Assembly: GCA_003155705.1 (NCBI GenBank)
Contig: PMEC01000119.1
Location: 21,391-32,836, forward strand
Length of the DNA: 11,446 nt
Reading direction: 5' to 3'
Source: Bacteroidales bacterium
Lineage (GTDB): Bacteria; Bacteroidota; Bacteroidia; Bacteroidales; VadinHA17
In this document: positions 1 through 7,001 of the stretch, one piece after another
How positions within the stretch are numbered: the first letter of the stretch is position 1
How the letters are laid out: every line of letters begins with the position of its first letter
Made by a program: the position numbers and the translations under genes
The notes under the pieces: generated by a model
The model's database searches: none
Told to the model about the DNA's origin: nothing
The model's input: only the letters and a program-made list of their open reading frames with translations

Positions 1-840
1 GATTTTGTTGGCGATAGCCTGGCTTTGTCTCAAAAAGCTGCCTCCAATAGTGCAGATATTATACTTTTTGCAGGAGTAAAATTCATGGCGGAAACTGCAA
101 AAATACTTGCTCCTCAAAAGAAAGTTCTTTTACCTGATATGAATGCAGGCTGTTCACTGGCAGATTCATGTAAGGCTGAAGATTTTAAAAAATTCATTGA
201 TGAAAATCCAGGAAGAACCATTATTTCTTATGTAAATACAACAGCAGAAATAAAAGCTTTGTCAGATATAATTTGTACATCATCTAATGCAGTGCAAATC
301 GTTGAATCTCTTCCTACTGATGAAAAACTAATATTTGCTCCTGATCGTAATCTTGGAAATTATGTTCTTAATAAAACAGGACGAGATATGATCATATGGA
401 ACGGTACATGTCATGTTCATGAAGAATTTTCACTTGAAGGTATAGTAAAACTTAAAGACAAATATCCTGATGCTAAAATTATAGTCCACCCGGAATGTGA
501 AATGCCGATCAGATTGGTTGCTGATTTTATAGGATCTACATCTTCCCTGCTATCATTTACAAAAAATGATAATGCAATCATCTATATTGTGGCAACTGAA
601 CCGGGTATCATTCATCAGATGAAAAAATCAAATCCCGATAAAATGTACCTGCCTGTCCCTCCAAAAGATTCAACATGCGGATGCAGCGAGTGCAGCTTTA
701 TGAAATTAATTACTCTCGAAAAAATTTATAATTGTCTGAAAAATGAAAGCCCCGAAATTAATCTTGATAATGAAATTATAGCTAATGCAGGAAAACCCAT
801 AAGAAGAATGATGGAAATTTCTAAAAAACTAGGACTTTAA
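1..840 (+). CDS. nadA: Quinolinate synthase NadA (5' end outside window)
   Basis: Condenses iminoaspartate with dihydroxyacetone phosphate to give quinolinate in de novo NAD synthesis; a cytoplasmic [4Fe-4S] enzyme. The frame is open from base 1 and already reads DFVGDSLALSQKAA, a NadA internal motif, so the TTG at 25 is not a start and the real start lies upstream. 279 codons are visible; the family is usually about 300-350 residues, so only a few dozen N-terminal residues are missing. Family signatures seen are MAETAKIL, DMNAGCSLAD, YVNTTAEIKA, CTSSNAV, FAPDRNLG, VHPEC and CSFMKLITLEK. The three expected cluster cysteines are in AGC (codon at 151), HPEC (codon at 496) and the CSFMK motif (codon at 691). 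Two further cysteines just before the last give C-G-C-S-E-C, resembling the redox-sensitive cysteines of enterobacterial NadA. The stop is 3 bases before the next gene, so cotranscription is likely. The family call is very secure. Confidence 0.97.
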   Translation, partial: DFVGDSLALSQKAASNSADIILFAGVKFMAETAKILAPQKKVLLPDMNAGCSLADSCKAEDFKKFIDENPGRTIISYVNTTAEIKALSDIICTSSNAVQIVESLPTDEKLIFAPDRNLGNYVLNKTGRDMIIWNGTCHVHEEFSLEGIVKLKDKYPDAKIIVHPECEMPIRLVADFIGSTSSLLSFTKNDNAIIYIVATEPGIIHQMKKSNPDKMYLPVPPKDSTCGCSECSFMKLITLEKIYNCLKNESPEINLDNEIIANAGKPIRRMMEISKKLGL

Positions 841-843
841 TTT

Positions 844-2403
844 ATGAAGAAACTAGTTCTGACATTCGGTTTTATCACCCTTATTACTTCAACTTTGCTG
901 TTTTCACAGACCAACGAAGGTATGTCAGACGGTTACAAGGTTTATAAGTACCCGAACGGAGCTATTTCCGGCGAAGGATTAATAAGAAATGGAAAACCAG
1001 ATGGATTCTGGAAAAGCTATTACGTAACCGGCGTAAAAAAATCAGAGGGCAAGCGCACTAATTTTCTTTTGGACAGTATATGGGTATTCTATGATCAGAC
1101 AGGAGATACTATAGAGAAAATAAATTATCTTTTCGGAAAGAAAAACGGATATTATTTTACCTATAAAAAAGATCCGGCAGAAGGTTTATATATCTGGTCA
1201 AAAGAATTATTTGCAGGGGATAAAAAAGAGGGTACGGCGTACACTTATTTTCCTGATCATAAAATAAAACAGACATTTTTATATAATGGAGGGAAAAAGG
1301 AAGGTCTGTCCAAGGAATTTAATGAAGACGGAAACATTATTACTCTTTTGGAATACAGTAATGATTTTCTTGTAAGCAGGGAAAAAATCAACAGAACAGA
1401 TAACAACAAATTAAAACAGGGAGACTGGAAAGAATTTTATCCATCAGGTGGAAAAAAATCTGAAAAAACATTTAAAGACGATCTGCTTCACGGTTATTAT
1501 AAAGAATATGATATAAAGGGTAATCTGATTCTTACGATGTTATATGAAAATGGTTCCATTGTAAAATCAAATGTTGAAGATCAGCCTGATATAGAGATTG
1601 TTAATAAATATGATCAGTCAGGGAAACTGATCTACAGCGGGCCTTATAGAAATAAGGTCCCTGTCGGGATCCATAGGGAGTACAGCGCCGACGGGAAGGT
1701 AACAAATTCAAAAATTTATAATGACAATGGTTTATTGCTTTCAGAAGGTATTGTAGATGAAGCAGGCAATAAAAATGGTAAATGGAAAGACTATAGTCCT
1801 TCGGGCAAAGTTCAGTCTGAAGGACAATACACAGATAATAGAAAATCAGGCATTTGGAAATTTTATAACGAATCTGAAAAAGTAGAACAAACGGGCTCTT
1901 TTAATAATGAAAGACCTGACGGAATGTGGAAATGGTATTATGAAGACGGCTCATTGCTTCGTGAAGAAGAATATTTTCAGGGCCAAAGGGATGGCGCATA
2001 TACAGAGTATTCCCGCAACAAAGAAATAATTGCGCAGGGTCAGTACTCTGATGGCGAAAAAAACGGAGACTGGAAATATAAATCTGATAATAACACCGAG
2101 GAGGGGAAGTATATCACAGGGTTACGCGACGGAGTCTGGAGGTCATTTTATCCTGACGGTAAATTAAGATTTAAGGGAAATTTTACTCAGGGGAATGCGG
2201 ATGGAACACATTTCTATTATTATGAGAACGGCAAAATAAAAGAGGAGAGATATTATCAGATGGGCATCAGAGAAAAATCATGGAAAAAATTTGACGAAGA
2301 AGGAACGTTGCTTCTTTCAATAGGCTATAAAAATGATATTGAGATAAGCATTAACGGAGTTAGAATAAACCTTCCTGAAAGTGATGTTAAACTTATTAAA
2401 TAA
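844..2403 (+). CDS. Secreted MORN_2 / YwqK-type repeat protein
   Basis: A 519-residue protein with a signal peptide (MKK followed by a hydrophobic run to about residue 20, likely cut near LLFSQ), so it is exported to the periplasm or outer surface. The rest is an array of degenerate 22-25 residue units of the form G-x-W-x-x-Y/F-x-x-x-G-x-x-x-x-x-x-Y; I count about 17 (examples: [41 protein letters not shown]). These match the MORN_2 repeat (PF07661) of proteins often labelled 'toxin-antitoxin system YwqK family antitoxin'. That label is inherited and says little; no toxin gene is adjacent. The units are likely short beta-hairpins that stack into an elongated sheet. The last 20 or so residues fall outside the repeats. 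ATG is 3 bases after the nadA stop, with AGGA about 9 bases upstream inside nadA. Molecular function unknown; a scaffold or binding role is inference. Confidence 0.88.
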   Translation: MKKLVLTFGFITLITSTLLFSQTNEGMSDGYKVYKYPNGAISGEGLIRNGKPDGFWKSYYVTGVKKSEGKRTNFLLDSIWVFYDQTGDTIEKINYLFGKKNGYYFTYKKDPAEGLYIWSKELFAGDKKEGTAYTYFPDHKIKQTFLYNGGKKEGLSKEFNEDGNIITLLEYSNDFLVSREKINRTDNNKLKQGDWKEFYPSGGKKSEKTFKDDLLHGYYKEYDIKGNLILTMLYENGSIVKSNVEDQPDIEIVNKYDQSGKLIYSGPYRNKVPVGIHREYSADGKVTNSKIYNDNGLLLSEGIVDEAGNKNGKWKDYSPSGKVQSEGQYTDNRKSGIWKFYNESEKVEQTGSFNNERPDGMWKWYYEDGSLLREEEYFQGQRDGAYTEYSRNKEIIAQGQYSDGEKNGDWKYKSDNNTEEGKYITGLRDGVWRSFYPDGKLRFKGNFTQGNADGTHFYYYENGKIKEERYYQMGIREKSWKKFDEEGTLLLSIGYKNDIEISINGVRINLPESDVKLIK

Positions 2404-2414
2404 ATAGAAGATTG

Positions 2415-3449
2415 ATGGAAGATAATTTTAACATTCGAAAAGAGAATTTAACAGTAACAGATAAAGAGTTTGAAAAACAACTTCGTCCTTTATGTTTATC
2501 AGATTTCAGGGGTCAGAAACAGATTATTGATAATCTGTCGGTTTTCGTTACTGCAACCAAACAAAGAGGAGAAGCGCTTGATCATGTTCTTTTGCACGGA
2601 CCTCCGGGTTTGGGAAAAACAACCCTGGCAACCATCATAGCAAATGAGCTCCAGGTAAATATAAGAGTTACTTCCGGCCCCGTTCTTGATAAACCGGGCG
2701 ACCTGGCTGGACTGCTTACCAACCTCCAGGAAGGAGATGTTTTGTTTATCGATGAAATACACAGACTAAGCCCAGTCGTTGAAGAATATCTTTATGCTGC
2801 AATGGAAGATTTTCAAATAGATATAATGATTGATAAAGGACCAAGCGCAAGATCGGTCCAGCTTACTCTGAATAAATTTACCCTTATTGGTGCAACAACG
2901 CGGTCGGGCCTTCTTACGAGCCCTTTACGCGCAAGATTTGGAATAAAATTCCACCTGGAATACTATGATACAGAAATACTTACAGGAATTGTAAAACGAT
3001 CTGCCGGAATTCTCAATATTGGTGTCGACAAAGATGCAGCAGTTGAAATTGCAACCAGGAGCAGAGGAACCCCAAGGATTGCTAACGCACTTTTAAGAAG
3101 AATCAGAGATTTCGCCCAGGTAAGAGGAAATGGAAATATAGATCTCGAAATTACAAAATACGGATTAAATGCCCTGAATATAGATGATCACGGATTGGAT
3201 GAAATGGATAACAGAATTCTTTCGGTAATCATTGATAAATTCAACGGAGGGCCGGTCGGCCTTAATACAATTGCAACTGCAATTGGGGAAGAAAGCGGCA
3301 CAATAGAGGAGGTTTATGAGCCATTTCTAATCAAGGAAGGTTATCTGAAACGAACACCAAGAGGAAGAGAAGCCACAGAAAATGCATACAGGCATCTGGG
3401 TAAATCGTTCGGTTTGAATCAGCCGGGAACCCTTTTCGGGAATCAATAA
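2415..3449 (+). CDS. ruvB: Holliday junction branch migration ATPase RuvB
   Basis: Hexameric AAA+ motor that works with RuvA and RuvC to drive branch migration of Holliday junctions in recombinational repair. At 344 residues it is a normal full length. In order: Walker [10 protein letters not shown] (about residues 62-70), Walker B LFIDE (about 110-114) with the RuvB-typical IHRLSP after it, sensor 1 [17 protein letters not shown] including the arginine finger (about 160-176), sensor 2 [13 protein letters not shown], and a C-terminal winged helix ending in [18 protein letters not shown] chose the ATG at 2415; a TTG one codon earlier is also in frame but less likely. AGAAG at 2406-2410 may serve as a weak ribosome binding site. 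The gene follows the MORN_2 gene by 11 bases and ends facing the Crp/Fnr gene. ruvA and ruvC are not in the window. Confidence 0.98.
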   Translation: MEDNFNIRKENLTVTDKEFEKQLRPLCLSDFRGQKQIIDNLSVFVTATKQRGEALDHVLLHGPPGLGKTTLATIIANELQVNIRVTSGPVLDKPGDLAGLLTNLQEGDVLFIDEIHRLSPVVEEYLYAAMEDFQIDIMIDKGPSARSVQLTLNKFTLIGATTRSGLLTSPLRARFGIKFHLEYYDTEILTGIVKRSAGILNIGVDKDAAVEIATRSRGTPRIANALLRRIRDFAQVRGNGNIDLEITKYGLNALNIDDHGLDEMDNRILSVIIDKFNGGPVGLNTIATAIGEESGTIEEVYEPFLIKEGYLKRTPRGREATENAYRHLGKSFGLNQPGTLFGNQ

Positions 3450-3489
3450 ATTAATGTTTGTTATAAAAAAATAGCCGGGAAACTATCAG

Positions 3490-4200
3490 TTAATTAAAAA
3501 CATTACTGATTTTTTCCAGCCCTTTTATATTGAGGATCTTTATTTTTCTGCCGTTAAGCTCCAACAGCTTATCCGTTTTGTATTCCGATAATAACCTGAT
3601 TACTGATTCTGTTGCAGTACCTACAATGTTGGCAAGCTCTTCCCTTGTCAATGAGATTTTCAGATATTTCTGTTCATCAAGTCCGAATTCAGTTACAAGT
3701 TGAATTAACACTTCGGCAAGTCTTTCCCTGACTGTTTTTTGGGCAATGTCCGTTATATAAGAATTTGCCTCGCCAAGTTCATGGCAGGTAAGTTTGACAA
3801 GCTCCAGCGCAAAAGAGGGATTGGATTTTACAAATGAGATAAGTATTTCAGTGGGAATAAAGCAAACCTGGCAATCTTCTATTACTTTGGCCGTTGTGCA
3901 TGCAGGTTCGTTACTGAGAACACTTCGATATGCGATTATATCACCGGGTTTGGCAAATCTGATAATCTGTTCCTTCCCGTCAAGCCCGGTTTTAAACACC
4001 TTAATAATACCACTGTTGACACAATAGAAACCGCTGATACGATTGCCTTCATGATATAAAATATCACCTCGTTTATAATGCCGAAAATCTTTTTCATATG
4101 TTAGCTTTTCGGCTTCATCCCTTGTGAGATGTTTAAATATAGAATTTGTTTCCAAAGCACACTTATCACAAAAAGGAATAAATATATCATGTTGTTTCAT
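3490..4200 (-). CDS. Crp/Fnr-family transcriptional regulator
   Basis: A 236-residue one-component regulator: N-terminal cyclic-nucleotide-binding-type beta-roll (about residues 20-135, with KRGDILYHEG and KPGDIIAYRS), a dimerisation helix (about 135-165), and a C-terminal HTH_CRP winged helix (SLTREELANIVGTATESVIRLLSEY, about 183-207). The recognition helix keeps the Glu and Arg of the Fnr E-x-x-x-R pattern (E198, R202) but has Ile where Fnr has Ser. The N-terminus has C11-x2-C14, and C113 (in QVCFIP) aligns with the fourth [4Fe-4S] ligand of E. coli FNR (C122). The position matching FNR C29 is Ser20. It is thus Fnr-like with an incomplete classical ligand set; other cysteines (60, 101, 110, 139) are present. 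It faces the OsmC-like gene across 91 bases, suggesting redox-linked control. TAATTTTG at 4215-4208 on the minus strand is a possible -7 box but would leave almost no leader. Family secure; ligand unknown. Confidence 0.92.
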   Translation of the reverse strand: MKQHDIFIPFCDKCALETNSIFKHLTRDEAEKLTYEKDFRHYKRGDILYHEGNRISGFYCVNSGIIKVFKTGLDGKEQIIRFAKPGDIIAYRSVLSNEPACTTAKVIEDCQVCFIPTEILISFVKSNPSFALELVKLTCHELGEANSYITDIAQKTVRERLAEVLIQLVTEFGLDEQKYLKISLTREELANIVGTATESVIRLLSEYKTDKLLELNGRKIKILNIKGLEKISNVFN

Positions 4201-4253
4201 CAGCTGTCAAAATTAACACTGCAAAGATTGCAAATAGCTTTGATATAATTGTT

Positions 4254-4261
4254 TACTTTTG
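4254..4261 (+). promoter_or_regulatory. Candidate -7 box (TACTTTTG) for the OsmC-like gene
   Basis: TACTTTTG matches the Bacteroidota housekeeping -7 consensus TAnnTTTG and lies 30 bases before the ATG at 4292, implying a leader of roughly 20-25 bases. No clean TTTG or TTG sits 19-21 bases upstream: a TTTG at 4239-4242 is too close (11 bases) and a TTG at 4228-4230 is slightly too far (23 bases). The call rests on the -7 match and position only. Confidence 0.4.
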
Positions 4262-4291
4262 TAAGAAATTGGCCGAAAGATTATAAATAGC

Positions 4292-4708
4292 ATGAAAGAC
4301 ACCGTCAGTATAGAATTAATTAAAAACATGTCCTTTGAAGTTAATGTCAATGGACACAAAATAATAATAGATACAGCGGAAGAATATGGTGGCAACAATA
4401 GCGGACCAAAACCAAAAAGCCTTATGCTTGTCGCGCTGGCCGGCTGTACGGGAATGGATCTTGTTTCAATTCTCAGGAAAATGCGAATTAATTTCAATAA
4501 ACTAAAAATCGAAGTTGATGGAAACATTACCAATGAAAATCCGAAACACTTTGATCACATGCATATTAAATATATAATTAAGGGGAAAAATATTCCTGCT
4601 GATAAAGTGAATTCAGCGATAGAGATGTCTCTTGGAAAATATTGTGGTGTAAGTTATAGTTATAAAAAAGCTATGGAAATTACCCACGAACTCATCATTG
4701 AAGAATAA
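4292..4708 (+). CDS. OsmC/Ohr-fold family protein (YhfA-like subgroup)
   Basis: A 138-residue cytoplasmic protein of the OsmC family. Members with the paired cysteines reduce organic or fatty-acid hydroperoxides with thiol reductants; the YhfA-like subgroup is less well characterised. Seen here: the family motif GPKPKSLMLVALAGCTGMD (about residues 39-57) carrying C52 at the start of the central helix, and the second conserved cysteine C118 in KYCGVSYSY. Both redox cysteines are therefore present. Length is normal. ATG at 4292 is the first start in the frame and follows the candidate TACTTTTG promoter; there is no obvious Shine-Dalgarno sequence. The gene is single, with a divergent Crp/Fnr regulator upstream and pheS convergent downstream (31-base gap). 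That the neighbouring regulator controls it is inference from position. I cannot tell Ohr-like peroxidase activity from another thiol role. Confidence 0.9.
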   Translation: MKDTVSIELIKNMSFEVNVNGHKIIIDTAEEYGGNNSGPKPKSLMLVALAGCTGMDLVSILRKMRINFNKLKIEVDGNITNENPKHFDHMHIKYIIKGKNIPADKVNSAIEMSLGKYCGVSYSYKKAMEITHELIIEE

Positions 4709-4739
4709 AGGCGCATTATGAAATATAAATCAGGTGACT

Positions 4740-5780
4740 CTAAAACGAAGTCTTAAACTGGCTTAGGAACCTGATATCATTCTCGAAATATAATCGCAGA
4801 TCGTTTACCTGGTACTTAAGCATCGCCACTCGCTCAATTCCCATTCCAAAAGCAAAACCCGTATATTTTTTACTGTCAATATTGCATGCATCAAGTACGT
4901 TAGGATGAACCATTCCACATCCCAATACCTCCAGCCATCCGGTATATTTGCAAACATTGCACCCTTTTCCACCACAAATTCTGCAACTTACGTCCATTTC
5001 GGCAGACGGTTCCGTAAATGGGAAATAAGATGGCCTCAATCTTATTTTGGTCTCTTTACCGAACATCTCTCTTGCGAAAAACAGCAAAGTTTGTTTTAAA
5101 TCTGCAAAAGATACATTTTCATCAATATATAATCCTTCCACCTGGTGGAAAATGCAATGTGCCCTTGCGGAAATAGCTTCGTTACGGAAAACCCTTCCGG
5201 GAGAAATAGTTCTGATAGGCGGTTTTTCCTTCTGCATTACCCTTACCTGTACGGAAGAAGTGTGAGTCCTGAGTAAAATATCGTCCGGGCTGGAATCTTC
5301 CTCGGATTTTCTTGAGATATAGAATGTGTCCTGCATGTCCCTCGCGGGATGTTCGGGTGCAAAATTCAATCTGGTAAAGACATGATCATCGTCTTCAATC
5401 TCAGGACCTTCTGAAACAATAAAGCCTATGCGCATAAAAATATCTATTATCTCTTTCCTTACAATTGAGATAGGATGTCGTGATCCAAGGGAAAATGGAA
5501 AAGACGGTCGGGTAAGATCGTTTATTGTTGACGTATCTTCCTGTTTAACAAGTGTTTCTTTTAATAGATCATATTTTTCCTGAATCTCCTGCTTGAGAAT
5601 ATTTAGTTGCCGGCCAATCTCTTTCTTCTGTTCGGAAGGGACATTTCTGAAATCCTCAAAAAGAACAGAAAATAATCCCTTTTTGCTAAGATATTTTATA
5701 CGAAACGCCTCCAGTTCTTCCTGGTCCCTTATAATTTCAGTTTCAGCCTCGCTTCTTAATTTAGATATTTTATTCAACAT
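4740..5780 (-). CDS. pheS: Phenylalanine--tRNA ligase alpha subunit PheS
   Basis: Catalytic alpha subunit of the alpha2-beta2 phenylalanyl-tRNA synthetase (class II), charging tRNA-Phe in the cytoplasm. At 346 residues it is full length. The N-terminal 80 or so residues are charged and helical, as expected for the tRNA-contacting coiled coil. Class II motif 2 is GRVFRNEAISARAHCIFHQVEG (F198, R199, E201), and motif 3 is FGMGIERVAMLKY with R317. THTSSVQVR and EPSAEMDVSC are further PheS signatures. Four cysteines (266, 269, 274, 277) form a C-x2-C-x4-C-x2-C knuckle, with C288 shortly after; this occurs in many bacterial PheS. ATG at 5780 starts the usual MLNKI-type N-terminus, 25 bases after the isomerase stop, so it is probably cotranscribed with that gene. 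The beta subunit gene pheT is not in the window, so the two subunits are encoded apart or pheT lies elsewhere. Confidence 0.97.
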   Translation of the reverse strand: MLNKISKLRSEAETEIIRDQEELEAFRIKYLSKKGLFSVLFEDFRNVPSEQKKEIGRQLNILKQEIQEKYDLLKETLVKQEDTSTINDLTRPSFPFSLGSRHPISIVRKEIIDIFMRIGFIVSEGPEIEDDDHVFTRLNFAPEHPARDMQDTFYISRKSEEDSSPDDILLRTHTSSVQVRVMQKEKPPIRTISPGRVFRNEAISARAHCIFHQVEGLYIDENVSFADLKQTLLFFAREMFGKETKIRLRPSYFPFTEPSAEMDVSCRICGGKGCNVCKYTGWLEVLGCGMVHPNVLDACNIDSKKYTGFAFGMGIERVAMLKYQVNDLRLYFENDIRFLSQFKTSF

Positions 5781-5805
5781 CAGTGTTTATATTATTATTT
5801 ATGTT

Positions 5806-6621
5806 TTATTTATGGATAAGTCTCATTTTGATAATACGAATATCTGTTATCGGTTTGTCATTTTCATTTGTTTTTACTGATGCGATTCTGTCGACGACAT
5901 CTAAACCATCAACAACTTCTCCGAAAACCGTATATGTTCTGTCCAGGCGAGGGGTTCCACCAATGTTTTTATATATGTTACGCTGTTCTTCAGGTATCTT
6001 GTAATCTCCATTTGTTGCCATGGTTTGAAACATACGGAGGGAAGCTTTCTCCTGAATCTGGGCTTCATCAAGATTCGTTCCTGAAATACGATTACTGTCT
6101 GAAACCTCCTTAATCATTCTTAAAAACAACCCCTGTTTTATGTTGTTGTTAATTCGTTGTTCGGCCTGATTTAATTCGGTATCAGAATATTTTATCCCCT
6201 GAACAATATAAAATTGAGTACCGGAAGATCTCATTTCCGGATTAATATCATTTCCTTCACGGGCAGCCGCCAAGGCACCTTTTTTGTGAAAATACTTAAG
6301 GCGAAACTCCGCTGGAATTGTATATGTACTTAATGAATCATTTATTCCTTTTTTATAATTGATTTTTGTTTCTGGATCTCCCGCCTGGATCATAAAATCC
6401 TTTATTATTCTGTGAAAAGAAATCCCTTCAAATACATTACCCTTAACAAGTTTTATGAAATTATCTCTGTGCCCCGGAGTCTCATCATACAAACGAAAAG
6501 TTATATCTCCCAGGGTTGTTTTCATTAAAATAAAAGTATTTTTATTATCCTTTGAAGGAGTACAGGAAAACATAAAAAGTGCCAGATAAAACAAAATGGA
6601 AATCTTTTTAAGTGTATTCAT
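5806..6621 (-). CDS. Cyclophilin-type peptidyl-prolyl isomerase, lipoprotein
   Basis: Envelope-anchored PPIase that assists folding of exported proteins by isomerising X-Pro bonds. The ATG at 6621 gives a lipoprotein signal (MNTLKK, hydrophobic run, FSC with C20); an in-frame TTG 45 bases upstream would bury this signal, so I reject it. The length from ATG is 271 residues. Cyclophilin core: TTLGDITFRLYDETPGHRDNF (about 35-55), FHRII with the catalytic Arg71, MIQAGDP (Gln79), and GTQFYIVQG (about 134-142). The C-terminal part, GGTPRLDRTYTVFGEVVDGLDVVDRI, resumes at about 221. Between these lies an insert of about 78 charged residues (143-220) that small bacterial cyclophilins lack. The Trp of the usual TPWLDGKH loop is Arg224, and the His is Tyr230. 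Such inserts occur in Bacteroidota homologues. It heads a two-gene unit with pheS and has a good -7 box upstream. Confidence 0.93.
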   Translation of the reverse strand: MNTLKKISILFYLALFMFSCTPSKDNKNTFILMKTTLGDITFRLYDETPGHRDNFIKLVKGNVFEGISFHRIIKDFMIQAGDPETKINYKKGINDSLSTYTIPAEFRLKYFHKKGALAAAREGNDINPEMRSSGTQFYIVQGIKYSDTELNQAEQRINNNIKQGLFLRMIKEVSDSNRISGTNLDEAQIQEKASLRMFQTMATNGDYKIPEEQRNIYKNIGGTPRLDRTYTVFGEVVDGLDVVDRIASVKTNENDKPITDIRIIKMRLIHK

Positions 6622-6663
6622 GAAAACTATAATATGATTAATAATATTCACTAAATCTGATTG

Positions 6664-6671
6664 CAAAGATA
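6664..6671 (-). promoter_or_regulatory. Candidate -7 box (TATCTTTG) for the isomerase-pheS unit
   Basis: Read on the minus strand the sequence is TATCTTTGCAATC. This is an exact TAnnTTTG match followed by C, the common extended form in Bacteroidota. It lies about 43 bases before the isomerase ATG at 6621, implying a leader of roughly 35-38 bases. No clear TTTG stands at the expected -33 position; that region is only AT-rich. Confidence 0.5.
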
Positions 6672-6703
6672 TTTAACTTTGACTTATAGATAAAATTATA
6701 TAT

Positions 6704-6732
6704 TTCAATATTCAATTCTTGAAGTTCAATTG
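6704..6732. repeat. TTCAAT direct repeats with embedded TTGAA-G-TTCAA inverted repeat
   Basis: TTCAAT occurs at 6704-6709, 6711-6716 and 6725-6730, with start-to-start spacings of 7 and 14 bases. The last copy is half of an 11-base inverted repeat TTGAA-G-TTCAA (6719-6729) that ends 5 bases before the TATTTTTG box at 6735. The position between two divergent promoters would suit an operator, but the sequence is AT-rich and short repeats of this kind can arise by chance. Confidence 0.3.
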
Positions 6733-6734
6733 GT

Positions 6735-6742
6735 TATTTTTG
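6735..6742 (+). promoter_or_regulatory. Candidate -7 box (TATTTTTG) for the TPR-to-ybeY cluster
   Basis: TATTTTTG followed by CAG fits TAnnTTTG and is the best plus-strand match in this gap. Transcription would begin near 6748-6750, giving a leader of about 115 bases to the dut-remnant ATG (6864) or about 268 bases to the TPR ATG (7017). No TTG sits at the ideal -33 spacing. The unusually long leader to 7017 is consistent with a promoter that once served an intact dut gene. Confidence 0.38.
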
Positions 6743-6794
6743 CAGTTTTGTTAGATTAGGGCAAATGATTATCCAAACAATTTAAGAAAATCTG

Positions 6795-6820
6795 TTATTA
6801 AAATATATTGTTTTTAATAA
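6795..6820. repeat. Perfect AT-only 9-base inverted repeat
   Basis: TTATTAAAA (6795-6803) and TTTTAATAA (6812-6820) are exact reverse complements around an 8-base loop. The stem has no G-C pair and no following T run, so it is unlikely to act as an intrinsic terminator. It lies 43 bases before the dut-remnant ATG. It could be an operator or chance in AT-rich DNA. Confidence 0.35.
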
Positions 6821-6863
6821 TAAGCACGAAACCAGGTATTTCCGGTTCAAATAACAGGCTAAA

Positions 6864-7001
6864 ATGAAGATTAAAATTATTAAGAGATCAAAGCAGAATC
6901 TCCCGGAGTACAGTAAAGAAAAGTCAGCTGGAAAGGACATCCGGGATGATATTCCTTATGAAATGATTTTAATACCAAAGGAATCTGGGTGTTTGAACAT
7001 A
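6864..7001 (+). pseudogene. dut: Remnant of dUTPase gene (N-terminal ~46 codons)
   Basis: The ATG at 6864 opens a peptide that reads like the N-terminus of trimeric dUTP diphosphatase: KIKIIKRSKQNLPEY, then EKSAGKDIRD, which resembles dUTPase motif I (P-E-Y-x5-SAGxDLRA; here S21-A22-G23, D25). The next residues, about 34-46 (MILIPKESG...), could match the beta strand before motif II. Nothing after that resembles motifs II-V (PRSGLA, the Asp-containing active-site loop, the GQ/Q-rich motif, GFGSTG), so no active enzyme can be made. The frame has no stop and runs straight into the TPR lipoprotein gene. The neighbourhood supports the call: from general knowledge of Bacteroidota genomes, dut commonly lies just before a TPR lipoprotein, DUF4292 and M23/EnvC-like genes. 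An internal deletion joining dut to its neighbour is the simplest explanation. Alternative: a genuine N-terminal extension of the TPR protein, which would hide its signal peptide. Confidence 0.6.

Noticed and set aside
844..2403. Toxin-antitoxin module
   Set aside because: The YwqK 'antitoxin' label follows from repeat similarity only; the protein has a signal peptide and neither neighbour (nadA, ruvB) is a toxin.
3450..3489. Possible terminator between convergent ruvB and the Crp/Fnr gene
   Set aside because: Only ATAG/CTAT around CCGGGAAA and a repeated GCCGGGAA are visible; no stable GC stem followed by a T run on either strand.
4208..4215. TAATTTTG on the minus strand as the -7 box of the Crp/Fnr gene
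   Set aside because: It would place the transcript start within a few bases of the ATG, and a TTTG lies 15 rather than 19-21 bases upstream. AATCTTTG at 4229-4222 is an alternative with one mismatch; I could not choose.
4719..4757. Small ORF of 12 codons (ATG at 4719) between the OsmC-like gene and pheS
   Set aside because: It overlaps the end of pheS on the other strand, has no ribosome binding site or recognisable sequence, and is within chance expectation.
4731..4773. Possible bidirectional terminator between the OsmC-like gene and pheS (GACT...AGTC; CAGGT...ACCTG)
   Set aside because: The stems are 4-5 base pairs with loops of 9 or more than 30 bases and no T run; too weak to annotate.
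4905..5880. Several plus-strand open frames of 64-95 codons opposite pheS and the isomerase
   Set aside because: They are antisense to strongly supported genes, share no family motif and have no initiation context; shadows of the real genes.
6622..6666. Upstream TTG start (6666) for the isomerase
   Set aside because: It adds 15 residues in front of a clear lipoprotein signal peptide and overlaps the best promoter element.
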